A stretch of 64,000 nucleotides of DNA from an uncultured Campylobacter sp. (GTDB lineage Bacteria; Campylobacterota; Campylobacteria; Campylobacterales; Campylobacteraceae): assembly GCF_963526985.1 (NCBI RefSeq), contig NZ_CAURPW010000009.1:1-64000 (forward strand), in the 5' to 3' direction. This document shows positions 26,183 to 35,917 of the stretch, in pieces; positions within the stretch are counted from its first letter, which is position 1; each line of letters opens with the position of its first letter. The notes below the pieces were generated by a model that saw only the letters and a program-made list of their open reading frames with translations, ran no database searches and was not told the DNA's origin. The translations under genes were made by a program, and so were the position numbers.

Positions 26183-26914
26183 ATGAAAACGCGTATAATC
26201 ACCGGCATCGCGCTATTTGCGGTAGTTTTGGTCATCTTTTTCGTCGATAGTTATCTGTTAAATTTCGCCATTTTAGGCTTCGTGCTTTACGCGGCCTTTA
26301 GCGAAGCGCAAAAGCTTTACGGCCTGCAAGGAAACTCCCTTGCGCTCGTGGCGGTTATTTTTTACCTACTCACGCCCTTTTCAAACCCCGTATTTATCGC
26401 TATTTTAGCGGTCTTGCTCGTGGTTAGTTTTCTTGCGCATTTTAAGAGCGAAAATCTAACGCCCGCGTTGCCGTTTTTGTATCCGATGACGCCTATTTTT
26501 CTCATCTGGATGCTTTATTCGCTTTACGGCATCGGCTACTTAGCGTGGCTGATTTTAACGGTCGTGGCGTGCGATAGCGGGGCGTTTTTCGTCGGCAAAT
26601 TTTGCGGCAAGCACGCCTTTAGCCAGACTTCGCCGAACAAAACCTGGGAAGGCGTCGCGGGCGGTATCGCCGTAGCTACGGTTTTTGGCGCAGGCTTTGG
26701 CTGGGTGCTGACCGATAGCTTTTGGCATAGCCTCATCACGGCGTTTTTGGTTGCGGTTTTCGGTGTTTGGGGCGATCTTTTCGAGAGCTACTTAAAGCGC
26801 CGAGTGGGCGTCAAGGATAGCGGCACGCTACTGCCCGGTCACGGCGGTATGCTTGACCGCGTCGACGGCTATTTGTTCGGCGTCGCGGCGATGCTCTGGA
26901 CGCTATCGTGGTAG
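26183..26914 (+). CDS. cdsA: Phosphatidate cytidylyltransferase (housekeeping CdsA)
   Basis: Makes CDP-diacylglycerol from phosphatidate and CTP at the inner membrane. The 243-residue polytopic protein has the conserved ACDSGAFFVGKFCG segment, SPNKTWEGVAGG (about 152-163) and the terminal signature GDLFESYLKRRVGVKDSG followed by LPGHGGMLDRVDG. It overlaps dxr by 7 bases; the cdsA-dxr pair is typical of Campylobacter. A second CdsA-like gene is at 1367. Confidence 0.94.
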   Translation: MKTRIITGIALFAVVLVIFFVDSYLLNFAILGFVLYAAFSEAQKLYGLQGNSLALVAVIFYLLTPFSNPVFIAILAVLLVVSFLAHFKSENLTPALPFLYPMTPIFLIWMLYSLYGIGYLAWLILTVVACDSGAFFVGKFCGKHAFSQTSPNKTWEGVAGGIAVATVFGAGFGWVLTDSFWHSLITAFLVAVFGVWGDLFESYLKRRVGVKDSGTLLPGHGGMLDRVDGYLFGVAAMLWTLSW

Positions 26915-28020
26915 TGCTGGGCTCGACGGGCTCGATCGGGACAAATACTTTAAATTTGGCCCGCAAATTCGGCCTTAGTATCGAGGCGCTAAGCTGCGCG
27001 TCAAACTACGAGCTTTTAAACGAGCAAATCGCCGAATTTAAGCCCAAATTCGTCTGTATCGCCGAGCCTAAATTTGCAAAATTCGTAAAGCACAAACGCG
27101 TTTTTGCGGGCGCGCAAGGTATCTGCGATATGCTAAAAGAGTGCGAGAGCGAGCGCGTCGTAAACTCTCTAGTCGGCTTTGCAGGGCTGGCTCCGAGCCT
27201 AAGCGCGCAAAAGCTAGGCAAAAAGCTAGCGCTTGCCAATAAAGAAAGCCTCGTCGCGGGCGGCAAATTTTTAGATAGGGGCGCGATAGATCCGATAGAT
27301 AGCGAGCATTTCGGACTTAAATTCTTGCTCGCAAACAAAACCCCGGTCGCTAGGCTCGTCATCACGGCCTCGGGCGGCGCCTTTTACAAAACCCCAATAA
27401 AAGCCCTAAAAGACGCCCGCGCCGCAGACGCGCTAAAGCACCCAAACTGGAACATGGGCGCAAAGATCACGATAGATAGCGCGACGATGGCGAACAAGCT
27501 TTTTGAGGTGTTGGAGGCCTTTTGGCTCTACGGCGTGCGGGACATCGAGGCGCTCATCGAGCGCACGTCCACGGTGCACGCGCTGGTGGAGTTTGCCGAC
27601 GGCTCAACTACGGCGCATCTATCTAAAACCGATATGATTTTGGCCATCGCGCATGCGATTTTGGGCGAGGATGGTGCGCTAAATTTGAACGCCGCTGATA
27701 CAAAAAACGCGCAAATCGTGCCGAATTTAGACCTAAAAACTCTAAAAAATATAAAATTCGGCGAGATAAATTTGAAAAAATATCCTATCTTTTCGCTAAA
27801 AGACCAAGCTTTGCAAAACCCAGATCTTGGTGTAGCGATAAACGCCGCAAACGAAGTGGCTGTGTATAAATTTTTGCGCGGCGAATGCGGATTTTTGGAT
27901 ATCTCGCGAACGGTTTTGGCCGCGGCAAAGAGGTTTGAAAAAGAGAAGATAGAGAGCGAGAGTAAGATATTTGAAGTGGATTTAGAAGTGAGAGCGTGGG
28001 CGGAAAAGTCGTTTAAATAG
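26908..28020 (+). CDS. dxr: 1-deoxy-D-xylulose 5-phosphate reductoisomerase
   Basis: NADPH-dependent enzyme of the MEP isoprenoid pathway. The 370-residue protein begins VVLGSTGSIGTNTL (Rossmann fold), has the metal-binding PIDSEHFG (about 130-137), the ITASGGAFY flap segment and HPNWNMGAKITIDSATM. Start is GTG at 26908, inside the cdsA end. The last base of its TAG stop is the first base of hairpin element copy D. Confidence 0.94.
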   Translation: MVVLGSTGSIGTNTLNLARKFGLSIEALSCASNYELLNEQIAEFKPKFVCIAEPKFAKFVKHKRVFAGAQGICDMLKECESERVVNSLVGFAGLAPSLSAQKLGKKLALANKESLVAGGKFLDRGAIDPIDSEHFGLKFLLANKTPVARLVITASGGAFYKTPIKALKDARAADALKHPNWNMGAKITIDSATMANKLFEVLEAFWLYGVRDIEALIERTSTVHALVEFADGSTTAHLSKTDMILAIAHAILGEDGALNLNAADTKNAQIVPNLDLKTLKNIKFGEINLKKYPIFSLKDQALQNPDLGVAINAANEVAVYKFLRGECGFLDISRTVLAAAKRFEKEKIESESKIFEVDLEVRAWAEKSFK

Positions 28021-28362
28021 CGGCTTGTCTTTTTGTCCTATACTTCGTTGAATTTAAATTTTACTCGGTCACTACCGACGAGGTAGCTCCCGTCGCAAAA
28101 TTTAAATCCGCCTCGTCTAGAACAAAAATACCGCGCCTTATCGTTTTACGTTCAAATTTGAAGTAAAATTTGTAAATTTCGGCTTCAAATTTTATCCACC
28201 CAGACCCGCACCCTGAAAATATCAACTTTAAACTCAGAACCCCGCGACGCTTTGCGCGAGCAAAGCAGTGTCGCCACATTAAAAGCGTCGTAGGGGGAGG
28301 GGATTAAAGGGGGTGGGGAGCGACTTCGCAATTTAAGCCCCCACCCCCTTTACAACAAAGTA
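28020..28362 (+). repeat. Intergenic hairpin element, copy D (three modules)
   Basis: Begins on the last base of the dxr stop codon with GCGGCTTGTCTTTTTGTCC, same orientation as dxr. Unit 1 spans 28020-28150: outer TTTTTGTCCTA pairs with TAGAACAAAAA, arms ATTTAAATTTT pair with AAAATTTAAAT, apical stem CTACC/GGTAG with GACGA loop. The CAGACCCGCACCCTGAAAAT box is at about 28201-28220. Module 2 hairpin is at 28244-28273. Module 3 has arms AAAGGGGGTGGGG (28306-28318) and CCCCACCCCCTTT (28339-28351) around GCGACTTCGC. A GTGCGGGTCTAGGCGAG box follows at about 28451-28467. No gene in 28021-28579. Confidence 0.8.
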
Positions 28363-28579
28363 AAAAACAACCTCAAATGGTTGTTTTTTACGCAAGAAAG
28401 CTGAACTCGCAATCCCAAATTTAACCAACCCAAATTTAGCATTTTTGCGGTGCGGGTCTAGGCGAGTAAATTTAAAATTTGCCCGAAAAATTTGCTTAAA
28501 ACGGCGCATTTTCGTCATCGTAACCGTCGCTAATATGCTATAATTTTAATTTTATTTAATTTACACCAAAGGAACAAAG

Positions 28580-29134
28580 ATGAACGAGAGAGTGCCTACC
28601 TATCTAGCAAACCGCGTATTTAACGCCGCGGCGGACGATTGTTTAAACGCGCAGATAAAGTCCGCCGCGGGCGGAGAATACTTTGAAATTTATTATTTCG
28701 GAGATATTTTACGTAGCAAAGACCTGCCAAACGATTATATCGTCGATTTTTACGACGACGATGACGAGCTTGTTCCGTGCAAGCTCGTAGCCAAATGCGT
28801 AAAAAGCGGCGAGGAAATTTTGCTTTTTGACGGCGCAGCGCACGGCTATAACGCGATGTTTTGCGATGAATTAGACGCAAAAAAGGTCGCAAAACGCGAG
28901 CTTGCCAAATTTGATTTGCCGCCGTGCAAGGTTTATATCGAATTAGGCTACAGTATCGATTACGACGACGAAATAGACGAATACGATAGGGACGAACAAG
29001 GCAGGGTTTTGCTGATAAACGGCCGGACTGCTTCGTGGGAGGAAGTGAAGGCAAACGGCTTTGACTATATCGCCGTAACCTGCGAGGACGAGGCGGGCAA
29101 GAGGACGGAGATACTTTCGCTTGAGCTTGCGTAG
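28580..29134 (+). CDS. Acidic hypothetical protein, possibly immunity-type
   Basis: A 184-residue, strongly acidic soluble protein that I do not recognise. It shows two Asp-rich patches (YDDDDE near 58-63 and YDDEIDEYDRDEQG near 137-150) and beta-rich segments. Small, acidic singletons of this sort are common among immunity and SUKH-like proteins, but no motif proves it. Good AAAGGAA ribosome site and a CTATAATTT -10-like element about 40 bases upstream support expression. Confidence 0.62.
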   Translation: MNERVPTYLANRVFNAAADDCLNAQIKSAAGGEYFEIYYFGDILRSKDLPNDYIVDFYDDDDELVPCKLVAKCVKSGEEILLFDGAAHGYNAMFCDELDAKKVAKRELAKFDLPPCKVYIELGYSIDYDDEIDEYDRDEQGRVLLINGRTASWEEVKANGFDYIAVTCEDEAGKRTEILSLELA

Positions 29135-29282
29135 GCTAAATTTACTCCCATTTAGGGCAAGTAAATTTAGCGCTTATTTGCGGTTGCGAGGCGTCACCGA
29201 TCAGATCCCGCAAAGAGCGTTTATTTGCCGGTAGTAGGCAAGCTGCCGTAAAAGATCGGCTGCAAAATAAAAAGAGGAAAAA

Positions 29283-30524
29283 ATGGAAAAATACGAAGGC
29301 TACAATCTCAGGCTACGCGACGCTCTCGTCGGCGTACAGTTTTTATTCGTCGCGTTCGGCGCGCTCGTGCTGGTGCCTATTTTGACGGGGCTTGATACGT
29401 CCGTAGCGCTGTTTACGGCGGGTATCGGCACGCTACTGTTTCAGCTAATCACGCGCAAAAACGTCCCGCCGATCTTTCTCGCGTCTAGCTTTGCGTTCAT
29501 CGCGCCGCTTAGCTTTGGCGTGAAGGAGTGGGGCATCGCCGCGACGATGGGCGGAGTGGTCGCGGCGGGGCTGTTTTACGTGGCATTAAGCTTGCTTATT
29601 AGGCTCAAAGGCGAGGGATTTTTGCATAAAATTTTACCGCCCGTGGTCGTAGGACCCGTCATCATGACGATCGGTCTCATCCTCTCGCCCGCGGCCGTAA
29701 ATATGGTCATGGGCAAGGGCAAGGAGGCGCTCTATACGCAGGGCCAGTCGCTTACGATCGCGCTCATCTCGCTCTCGGCGGTTATCGTCGTTATGATGTT
29801 TGGCCGCGGCATGCTGCGCCTAGTGCCGATACTGTGCGGTATCGCGGCTGGATACTGCGCGTCGCTGTTTGTCGGGATCGTGGATTTTACGCCGATTCTA
29901 AACGCGCCGTGGTTTGCGCTGCCAAATTTCACCGCGCCGGTTTTTAAGCTCGAAGCGGTGATCTACATGGTGCCTATCGCTATCGCGCCCGCGATCGAGC
30001 ACATCGGCGATATGCTTGCTATCAGCAACGTCACGAAGGAAAATTTCCTAAAAAATCCGGGGCTTAAAAGCACATTGCTCGGCGACGGACTCGCGACGTC
30101 GCTAGCGGGTTGCTTTGGCGGACCGCCAAACACCACCTACTCCGAAGTCACGGGCGCGGTTAGCATCACAAAGGCCTACAACCCCGCCATCATGACCTTT
30201 GCCGCGCTTGCGGCGATACTGCTAGCCTTCGTGGGCAAGCTCGGCGCCGCGCTCTCCACGATCCCCGCTCCCGTCATCGGCGGCATTATGCTACTGCTTT
30301 TTGGTATCATCGCGAGCGTGGGCATGGAGACGCTCATCAAAAACGGCGTGGATCTGGCCGAGCCGCGCAATATGATCATCGTCGCGCTCATCTTCGTCTG
30401 CGCGATCGGCGGCATGGTGCTGGATTTTGGCGCGATGAGCTTTAGCGGCGTGGGACTTGGCGCGCTCATCGGCATCACGCTAAATTTGGTACTGCCAAAG
30501 ACCAAGCATTTTGACGGATACTAA
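29283..30524 (+). CDS. uraA: NCS2 uracil/xanthine permease (UraA-like)
   Basis: Proton-coupled nucleobase importer of the inner membrane. The 413-residue protein has about 14 hydrophobic segments, VGVQFLFVAFGALVLVP near the N-terminus, and the NCS2 signature region with AIAPAIEHIGDMLAIS (Glu and His of the substrate site) followed by GGPPNTTYSEVTGAVSITK. AAAGAGGAAAA precedes ATG. It appears to be a single-gene unit. Uracil is the most likely substrate. Confidence 0.9.
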   Translation: MEKYEGYNLRLRDALVGVQFLFVAFGALVLVPILTGLDTSVALFTAGIGTLLFQLITRKNVPPIFLASSFAFIAPLSFGVKEWGIAATMGGVVAAGLFYVALSLLIRLKGEGFLHKILPPVVVGPVIMTIGLILSPAAVNMVMGKGKEALYTQGQSLTIALISLSAVIVVMMFGRGMLRLVPILCGIAAGYCASLFVGIVDFTPILNAPWFALPNFTAPVFKLEAVIYMVPIAIAPAIEHIGDMLAISNVTKENFLKNPGLKSTLLGDGLATSLAGCFGGPPNTTYSEVTGAVSITKAYNPAIMTFAALAAILLAFVGKLGAALSTIPAPVIGGIMLLLFGIIASVGMETLIKNGVDLAEPRNMIIVALIFVCAIGGMVLDFGAMSFSGVGLGALIGITLNLVLPKTKHFDGY

Positions 30525-30737
30525 GTTAAATTTGCGCGGAGCGTGAGTGGTTTTGCGCGGTTGAGTGTAAATTTATGCTGCGGGGGATGTTTGCCGTTTG
30601 GTAGCCAGGCTTAAATTTACAATCGCGTCAAATTCACTTAGCTTGAAGCCTGACGCGAGTTTAAATTTTCATCTCTCTTTCGTTTTTAGGCGAAAAATTT
30701 GCTACAATTACCGCAAAAAAATAAAAAGGCTATATTA

Positions 30738-32846
30738 ATGAAAAGCTTAATCATCGTGGAATCTCCCGCCAAAGCCAAAACGATAAAAAACTTTCTTGGG
30801 CCCGGCTACGACGTCATCGCATCAAAAGGCCATATTAGGGATCTGCCAAAGACGGCATTCGGTATCAAGATCGAGGGCGAAAAATTTACGCCCGAGTATA
30901 GGATCAGTGCCGATCACTCCGCTATCGTAAAAGAGATCAAAGAGCTAGCCAAAAGCGCCGACCAAATCTACCTCGCAACCGATGAGGACCGCGAAGGAGA
31001 GGCCATCGCCTACCACATCGCCGCAGCCATCGGCAAAAAGCCCGAGAGCCTGCCTCGCATCGTGTTTCACGAGATCACCAAAAGTGCCATCGAAGCCGCT
31101 TTAAAGAACCCGCGCACGATAAATATGGATAGCGTAAATGCGCAGCAAGCACGCCGCCTGTTAGACCGAATCGTTGGCTACAAGCTCTCGCCGCTATTAA
31201 ATTTAAAAATCCAAAAAGGACTAAGCGCGGGACGCGTGCAAAGCGCCGCTCTAAAAATCATCGTAGACCGCGAGCGCGAGATACGCGACTTTAAACCGAT
31301 CGAATACCACAGCATCGATGCGGTTTTTAAAAAAGACCTTGACGCCGAGCTAGTTAAATTTGAAGCGCAAAAGATAGAAAAGCTAACGATAACAAACGGC
31401 GACCGAGCCAAATTTATCGTGGAAAATCTAAAAAGCGATAAATTTAGCGTCCGCGAGATCGAGGCCAAAGAGCGCAAAACAGAGCCCGCACCGCCGTTTA
31501 TGACCTCGACGCTACAACAAAGCGCGAGCAACCGCCTAGGCTTTAGCCCGAAAAAAACGATGATGATCGCGCAAAATTTATACGAGGGCGTGCAGACGCA
31601 TCAGGGCTTCATGGGCGCGATAACCTACATGAGAACGGACAGCCTAAATCTCGCCAAAGAGGCCGTCGCTGCCGCACGCGAGACGATCGAGAAAGGGTAC
31701 GGCGAACGCTACCTGCCCGCTAAGGCTAAAATTTACGCAACCAAAAGCAAAGGTGCGCAAGAAGCCCACGAGGCGATCCGCCCGACAAACCTCAGCTTCA
31801 CGCCCGTTATCGCCGCGCAGTATCTAGAAAAAGACGCACTACGCCTCTACACGCTCATCTACAACCGCTTTTTAGCCTGCCAGATGAGCGCTAGCATTAG
31901 CCAGACGCAAAACGTATTCGTCGCGGGCGCAAAAGGCGAGTTTAAAATAAGCGGCCGCAAGGTGCTGTTTGACGGATTTTACCGCGTTTACGGCGATATG
32001 GATAAGGATAAAATTTTGCCCGACCTAAAAATCGGCGACGAAATGAGCCTGCAAAGCATCAAAAGCTCGCAGCACTTCACCGAACCGCCGTCTCGCTACT
32101 CGGAGGCCGGGCTAGTTAAAAAACTAGAAAGCCTAGGCATCGGGCGCCCTAGCACCTACGCGCCGACCATCTCGCTGCTAACCTCTCGCGACTACGTCAA
32201 AGTCGAAAAAAAGCAGCTCGTGCCAAACGAGATCGCATTTACGATGATGGGCGTTTTGGAGGAGCATTTTAGCGATATCGTAGATAGCGAATTTACGTCA
32301 AATATGGAAGAAAAGCTCGATCACGTCGCAGAAGACAAAGCCGACTGGCAAAAGCTTTTGAGCGATTTTTATCATCCGTTTATGGATAAAATTTCGGCTG
32401 GCAAAACAGGCATAAAAAGCCAAAAAGTCGCCACTCCGATCGGCGAGAAGTGCCCGGAGTGCGGCGGCGAACTGCTACTACGAAAGGGACGCTACGGCGA
32501 GTTTATCGCGTGCGGAAATTTCCCTAAGTGCAAATACTCGCGCAATATCGCCAAAGCAGAACAAGGCGCGCAGGAAGGCGAAGCTGCGGCAAAGCCGAAA
32601 AAAGAGCTCAAAAAGATCGACGTGCCGTGTCCAAAATGCGGCGGCGACATCGTCGAGCGCATCAGCCGCAGGGGTAAATTTTACGGCTGCGCAAACTACC
32701 CCAAATGCGACTTCGTCTCAAACTACGAGCCGGTTGCCGAGAAATGCGACGAATGTGGCGGCGATATGATCAAAAAAGAGCTCAAAAAGGGGACGTTTCA
32801 CGAGTGCGTGAAGTGTAAGAAAAAGGTACAAATCGCGGAGCAATAG
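30738..32846 (+). CDS. topA: DNA topoisomerase I
   Basis: Relaxes negative supercoils by a type IA mechanism. The 702-residue protein starts MKSLIIVESPAKAKTI, has the Toprim acidic motif TDEDREGEAIAYH (about 104-116), the active-site Tyr in ITYMRTDSLNL, and three C-terminal four-cysteine zinc ribbons (CPECGG, CPKCGG, CDECGG starts; the last ends CVKCKKK). ATG 30738 is chosen because the family begins there; an upstream in-frame start is unsupported. A TACAAT -10-like element lies about 35 bases upstream. Hairpin element copy E begins 3 bases after the stop. Confidence 0.96.
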   Translation: MKSLIIVESPAKAKTIKNFLGPGYDVIASKGHIRDLPKTAFGIKIEGEKFTPEYRISADHSAIVKEIKELAKSADQIYLATDEDREGEAIAYHIAAAIGKKPESLPRIVFHEITKSAIEAALKNPRTINMDSVNAQQARRLLDRIVGYKLSPLLNLKIQKGLSAGRVQSAALKIIVDREREIRDFKPIEYHSIDAVFKKDLDAELVKFEAQKIEKLTITNGDRAKFIVENLKSDKFSVREIEAKERKTEPAPPFMTSTLQQSASNRLGFSPKKTMMIAQNLYEGVQTHQGFMGAITYMRTDSLNLAKEAVAAARETIEKGYGERYLPAKAKIYATKSKGAQEAHEAIRPTNLSFTPVIAAQYLEKDALRLYTLIYNRFLACQMSASISQTQNVFVAGAKGEFKISGRKVLFDGFYRVYGDMDKDKILPDLKIGDEMSLQSIKSSQHFTEPPSRYSEAGLVKKLESLGIGRPSTYAPTISLLTSRDYVKVEKKQLVPNEIAFTMMGVLEEHFSDIVDSEFTSNMEEKLDHVAEDKADWQKLLSDFYHPFMDKISAGKTGIKSQKVATPIGEKCPECGGELLLRKGRYGEFIACGNFPKCKYSRNIAKAEQGAQEGEAAAKPKKELKKIDVPCPKCGGDIVERISRRGKFYGCANYPKCDFVSNYEPVAEKCDECGGDMIKKELKKGTFHECVKCKKKVQIAEQ

Positions 32847-32848
32847 CG

Positions 32849-33136
32849 GCGGCTTGTCTTTTTATCCTATACTTCGTTGAAATTTAATTTTAAAGCTCGG
32901 CAGACTATATGTCTAGCCTACGCTTAAAAATTAAATTTCGCCTCGTCTAGAATAAAAATACGTCGCCTTACAGATTACAACTCAGAAATTTTAAATTTAA
33001 ACATAAAAACGATAAGGCGAAGTATCGCGAGATGATTTTTCGAGTTTTAAAGCAAAATTGAGCGTGCGCTAGGCATATAGCCTGCGGAGCGAAAATTTTG
33101 CGAAATCTCGGAAAAGCGCTCGCGAGACAAGCCGCT
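32849..33136. repeat. Intergenic hairpin element, copy E (two inverted units)
   Basis: Fills the topA-bioB gap. The left unit (32849-32970, plus sense) has arms AAATTTAATTTT/AAAAATTAAATTT and apical AGAC/GTCT around TATAT. The right unit (33011-33136) is the same structure in reverse, with arms AAAATTGAGCG/CGCTCAATTTT-type pairing (read CGAAAATTTTGCG on the other side) and apical AGGC/GCCT around TATAT. The two ends read GCGGCTTGTC and GACAAGCCGC, so the whole 288-bp segment has terminal inverted repeats like a miniature mobile element. Its right end lies 17 bases from the bioB ATG. Confidence 0.75.
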
Positions 33137-33153
33137 AAAAAAGGAATAATCTA

Positions 33154-33993
33154 ATGAAAACTATTATGTTGTGTGCTATTTGTTCAGTCAGCTCCGGCAA
33201 CTGCTCCGAAGACTGCGGCTACTGCACGCAAAGCGCAAGTATAAATGCCGGCATCGAAAAATACAAAATGAAAACCGCCGAGCAGGTAGTCGCCGAAGCT
33301 AGGATCGCGGCGGCAAACCACGCGCTTGGCTTTTGCCTAGTCACCAGCGGCGCAAGACTCACGGACAAAAAGACCGAGGATATCGCCCGCCTCGCGCGCG
33401 CCGTAAATAAAGAAGTCCCAAACCTCATGCTGATCGCTTGCAACGGCATGGCGACGCTACCTCAGCTAAAAGAGCTAAAAAGCGCTGGCGTGTTTAGCTA
33501 CAACCACAACCTAGAAACCTCGCGCGAGTTTTTCCCGCAAATTTGCTCGACGCATAGCTGGGACGAGCGCTGGCAGACCAACATCGACGCCAAAGAAGTG
33601 GGGCTAATGCTCTGTACGGGCGGCATTTACGGCCTTGGCGAGAGCGAAGCCGACCGCGCGAGCCTGCAAGCTAGCCTTGCCAAGCTAGACCCCTTTTCCA
33701 GCCCGATAAATTTCTTTATCCCAAATGACGCGCTACGCGTCAAGCGGCCGCCTATGACAGCGGACGAGGCGCTAAAAATCATCGACGACACCGTCCGCGC
33801 GCTACCTAACGCTCGCGTGATGATAGCAGGCGGTAGAGAGAAAATTTTAGGCGAACGCCAATACGAAATCTTTGATCACGGCGTCTCCGCCGTCGTCATC
33901 GGCGACTACCTCACGACCAAGGGCGAGGTCGCCAGCCGCGATATCGCCGAATTTAAGGCGCGCGGATTTAGCTTCGCTACGCTTTGCCACTGA
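33154..33993 (+). CDS. bioB: Biotin synthase
   Basis: Radical-SAM enzyme that inserts sulfur into dethiobiotin. The 279-residue protein has the SAM-cluster motif CSEDCGYCTQS (about 18-28), the YNHNLETS segment with conserved Asn and the GGRE-type FeS2 ligand region near the C-terminus. It is short for the family, as in other Campylobacter BioB. The gene begins 17 bases after hairpin element E, which occupies the whole upstream gap, so its promoter must lie within the element or it is read from topA. Confidence 0.92.
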   Translation: MKTIMLCAICSVSSGNCSEDCGYCTQSASINAGIEKYKMKTAEQVVAEARIAAANHALGFCLVTSGARLTDKKTEDIARLARAVNKEVPNLMLIACNGMATLPQLKELKSAGVFSYNHNLETSREFFPQICSTHSWDERWQTNIDAKEVGLMLCTGGIYGLGESEADRASLQASLAKLDPFSSPINFFIPNDALRVKRPPMTADEALKIIDDTVRALPNARVMIAGGREKILGERQYEIFDHGVSAVVIGDYLTTKGEVASRDIAEFKARGFSFATLCH

Positions 33994-34084
33994 CGCAAAA
34001 TTTACTCTTGTTTAGCTCGGGACAAATTTCGGTAGCATTTTTAAACGCGTTTTTTAGCGTTTTCGTTTGCCTCGGGTTTTGTTA

Positions 34085-34150
34085 TCTAGGCGCCGCTATT
34101 CGCTAAAATCTAAATTTTACGCACCTAGACCCGTACCTTTGAGGTGTTAA
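34085..34150. repeat. Orphan CTAGACCCGTACC box
   Basis: A solitary copy of the AGACCCGCACC-type box that accompanies the hairpin elements (here CACCTAGACCCGTACCTT at about 34122-34139), flanked by AAATTT words on both sides. No hairpin unit is attached. The rest of 33994-34300 shows no gene. Confidence 0.5.
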
Positions 34151-34304
34151 ATTTGACGTTGCAATATTATAAAGGGCTTGGGATTTAAATCGCGCTGCGC
34201 ATACGGTTGCGAGCGTTTTGGCTCGTTTAATCTGCGCCGTGCCCGATTTTTCGAGGGTTTTCTCGTCAAATTTAAAATTTTTGCGATTTTTTTTTCTTTT
34301 TCCC

Positions 34305-34331
34305 TAAAGTTTTTTTGATTTCGTCCGATAT
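34305..34331 (+). promoter_or_regulatory. Sigma-28 (FliA) promoter of the flagellin gene
   Basis: TAAAGTTT at 34305-34312, an 11-base spacer and TCCGATAT at 34324-34331 closely match the FliA consensus TAAAGTTT-N11-GCCGATAA. It lies 47 bases upstream of the flagellin ATG. This predicts late-class flagellar expression. Confidence 0.88.
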
Positions 34332-34378
34332 AGTTTTTGAACGACAAGAAGTCGTAATTAAACTTAAAAGGATTTACA

Positions 34379-35905
34379 ATGAGTTTTCGTATTAACACGA
34401 ATGTAAACGCTCTAAACACACACGCAAACGCAGTCGGTAACAACCGCAACCTTTCTCTTTCTTTGGGTAAACTTAGCTCAGGTTTGAGAATCCAAACTGC
34501 AGCAGACGATGCTTCCGGTCTTGCTATCGCTGATAGCCTAAGAAGCCAAGCTAGCGCGCTTGGTCAAGCTATCAACAACGGTAACGATGCTATCGGTATC
34601 ATCCAAGTAGCCGATAAGGCTATGGATGAGCAGCTAAAAATTCTTGATACTATTAAGGTAAAAGCTACCCAGTCAGCCCAAGACGGTCAAACAAGCGATT
34701 CTCGTCAAGCGCTACAAGCCGATATCGTTCGCCTAATGGAAGAGCTAGACAACATCGGTAATACTACGTCTTTCAACGGTCAGCAGCTACTAAACGGAAC
34801 ATTCTCTAACAAAGAATTCCAAATCGGCGCTTACTCAAACCAAACCGTTAAGGCTTCTATCGGCGCTACTACGTCAGATAAGATCGGTCTAACGAGATTT
34901 GAGAGTTCAAAACTATTAACGCTTGCGAATCCTTTTTCTAAAGCTTCTGCAAACGTCGTCGATATGAAATTTTTAAACGTAGACGGCGTAAACGATGTTC
35001 GCGTTGCTAAAGCTACTATAGGAACCGGTTTGGGTCAAGGTGTAGGCGCGCTAGCTGAAAATATCAATAAAGTAGCGAATAAAACGGGCGTTAGAGCTAC
35101 GTTTGACGTAACTTGGAGAGGTACGGCATCAGTAGCGATACCGGGAGGACTTATCAAGAGCCTTTCTATCAACGGCGTAAAAATAGGCGACCTTGACGTA
35201 AAAGCAAACGATAGCAACGGCGCCCTAGTAAATGCTATCAATAAAGTAAAAGACCAAACCGGCGTAGAGGCTTCAGTAGACGCAGAAACAGGAACTATGG
35301 TCTTAACTAGCCGCGACGGTCGAGGCATACAGGTAAAAGGCGGCGACCTTTCAAAAGGTCTAGGTAAGGGAACGGCTGCATTAACCAAAGGTTTCGTAGG
35401 TCGTTTGAATCTAGTTCGCTTGGATGGACGCGATATAAAAATCGGCGGAACTACTAAACTTAATCTAAGTAAAGATGCATTTTCTGCAGACGGCGGTCAG
35501 CAACAGTCTGTTTCTTTAAGAGACGTTCGCGGCCAAATAGATAAAAAAGTAGCTACTGCTATGGGCTTTTCAAGAATGAGTAAAGAACTAAGCGTAAATC
35601 AATCAGCGGGCGTTATGACCTTGCGCGGCGCTATGGCTGTTATGGATATCGCAGAGTCTGCTCAAAAAACTCTTGATCAGATCCGCTCTGACCTAGGTTC
35701 TGTTCAAAATCAGCTTGTCGCAACCGTAAACAACATCACGGTCACTCAAGTAAACGTAAAATCAGCCGAATCTCAAATCAGAGACGTTGATTTCGCTAGC
35801 GAGAGCGCAAACTTCTCTAAGTTTAACATCCTTGCTCAATCAGGAAGTTATGCTATGAGCCAAGCTAACTCCGTTCAGCAAAATGTCTTGAGGCTACTCC
35901 AGTAG
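34379..35905 (+). CDS. flaA: Flagellin
   Basis: Filament subunit of 508 residues. The conserved D0/D1 ends are clear: MSFRINTNVNALNTHANAVG at the start and the terminal region ending NSVQQNVLRLLQ. The N-terminal region contains DKAMDEQLKILDTIK and the epsilonproteobacterial form of the D1 helix expected to escape TLR5. The variable centre (about 180-400) is shorter than in C. jejuni FlaA (about 570 residues), with one flagellin_IN-like repeat near residues 255-330. Codon use is unlike the neighbours, fitting a highly expressed gene. AAAAGGA precedes ATG. A single flagellin gene is present here, without the flaA/flaB tandem of C. jejuni. Confidence 0.96.
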   Translation: MSFRINTNVNALNTHANAVGNNRNLSLSLGKLSSGLRIQTAADDASGLAIADSLRSQASALGQAINNGNDAIGIIQVADKAMDEQLKILDTIKVKATQSAQDGQTSDSRQALQADIVRLMEELDNIGNTTSFNGQQLLNGTFSNKEFQIGAYSNQTVKASIGATTSDKIGLTRFESSKLLTLANPFSKASANVVDMKFLNVDGVNDVRVAKATIGTGLGQGVGALAENINKVANKTGVRATFDVTWRGTASVAIPGGLIKSLSINGVKIGDLDVKANDSNGALVNAINKVKDQTGVEASVDAETGTMVLTSRDGRGIQVKGGDLSKGLGKGTAALTKGFVGRLNLVRLDGRDIKIGGTTKLNLSKDAFSADGGQQQSVSLRDVRGQIDKKVATAMGFSRMSKELSVNQSAGVMTLRGAMAVMDIAESAQKTLDQIRSDLGSVQNQLVATVNNITVTQVNVKSAESQIRDVDFASESANFSKFNILAQSGSYAMSQANSVQQNVLRLLQ

Positions 35906-35917
35906 TCGAAAGTATTT

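Noticed and set aside
34379..35905. Poly-G phase-variable tracts as in many C. jejuni surface genes
   Set aside because: No G or C homopolymer of a length usual for phase variation was noticed in coding starts; the G-rich runs seen are in intergenic hairpins.
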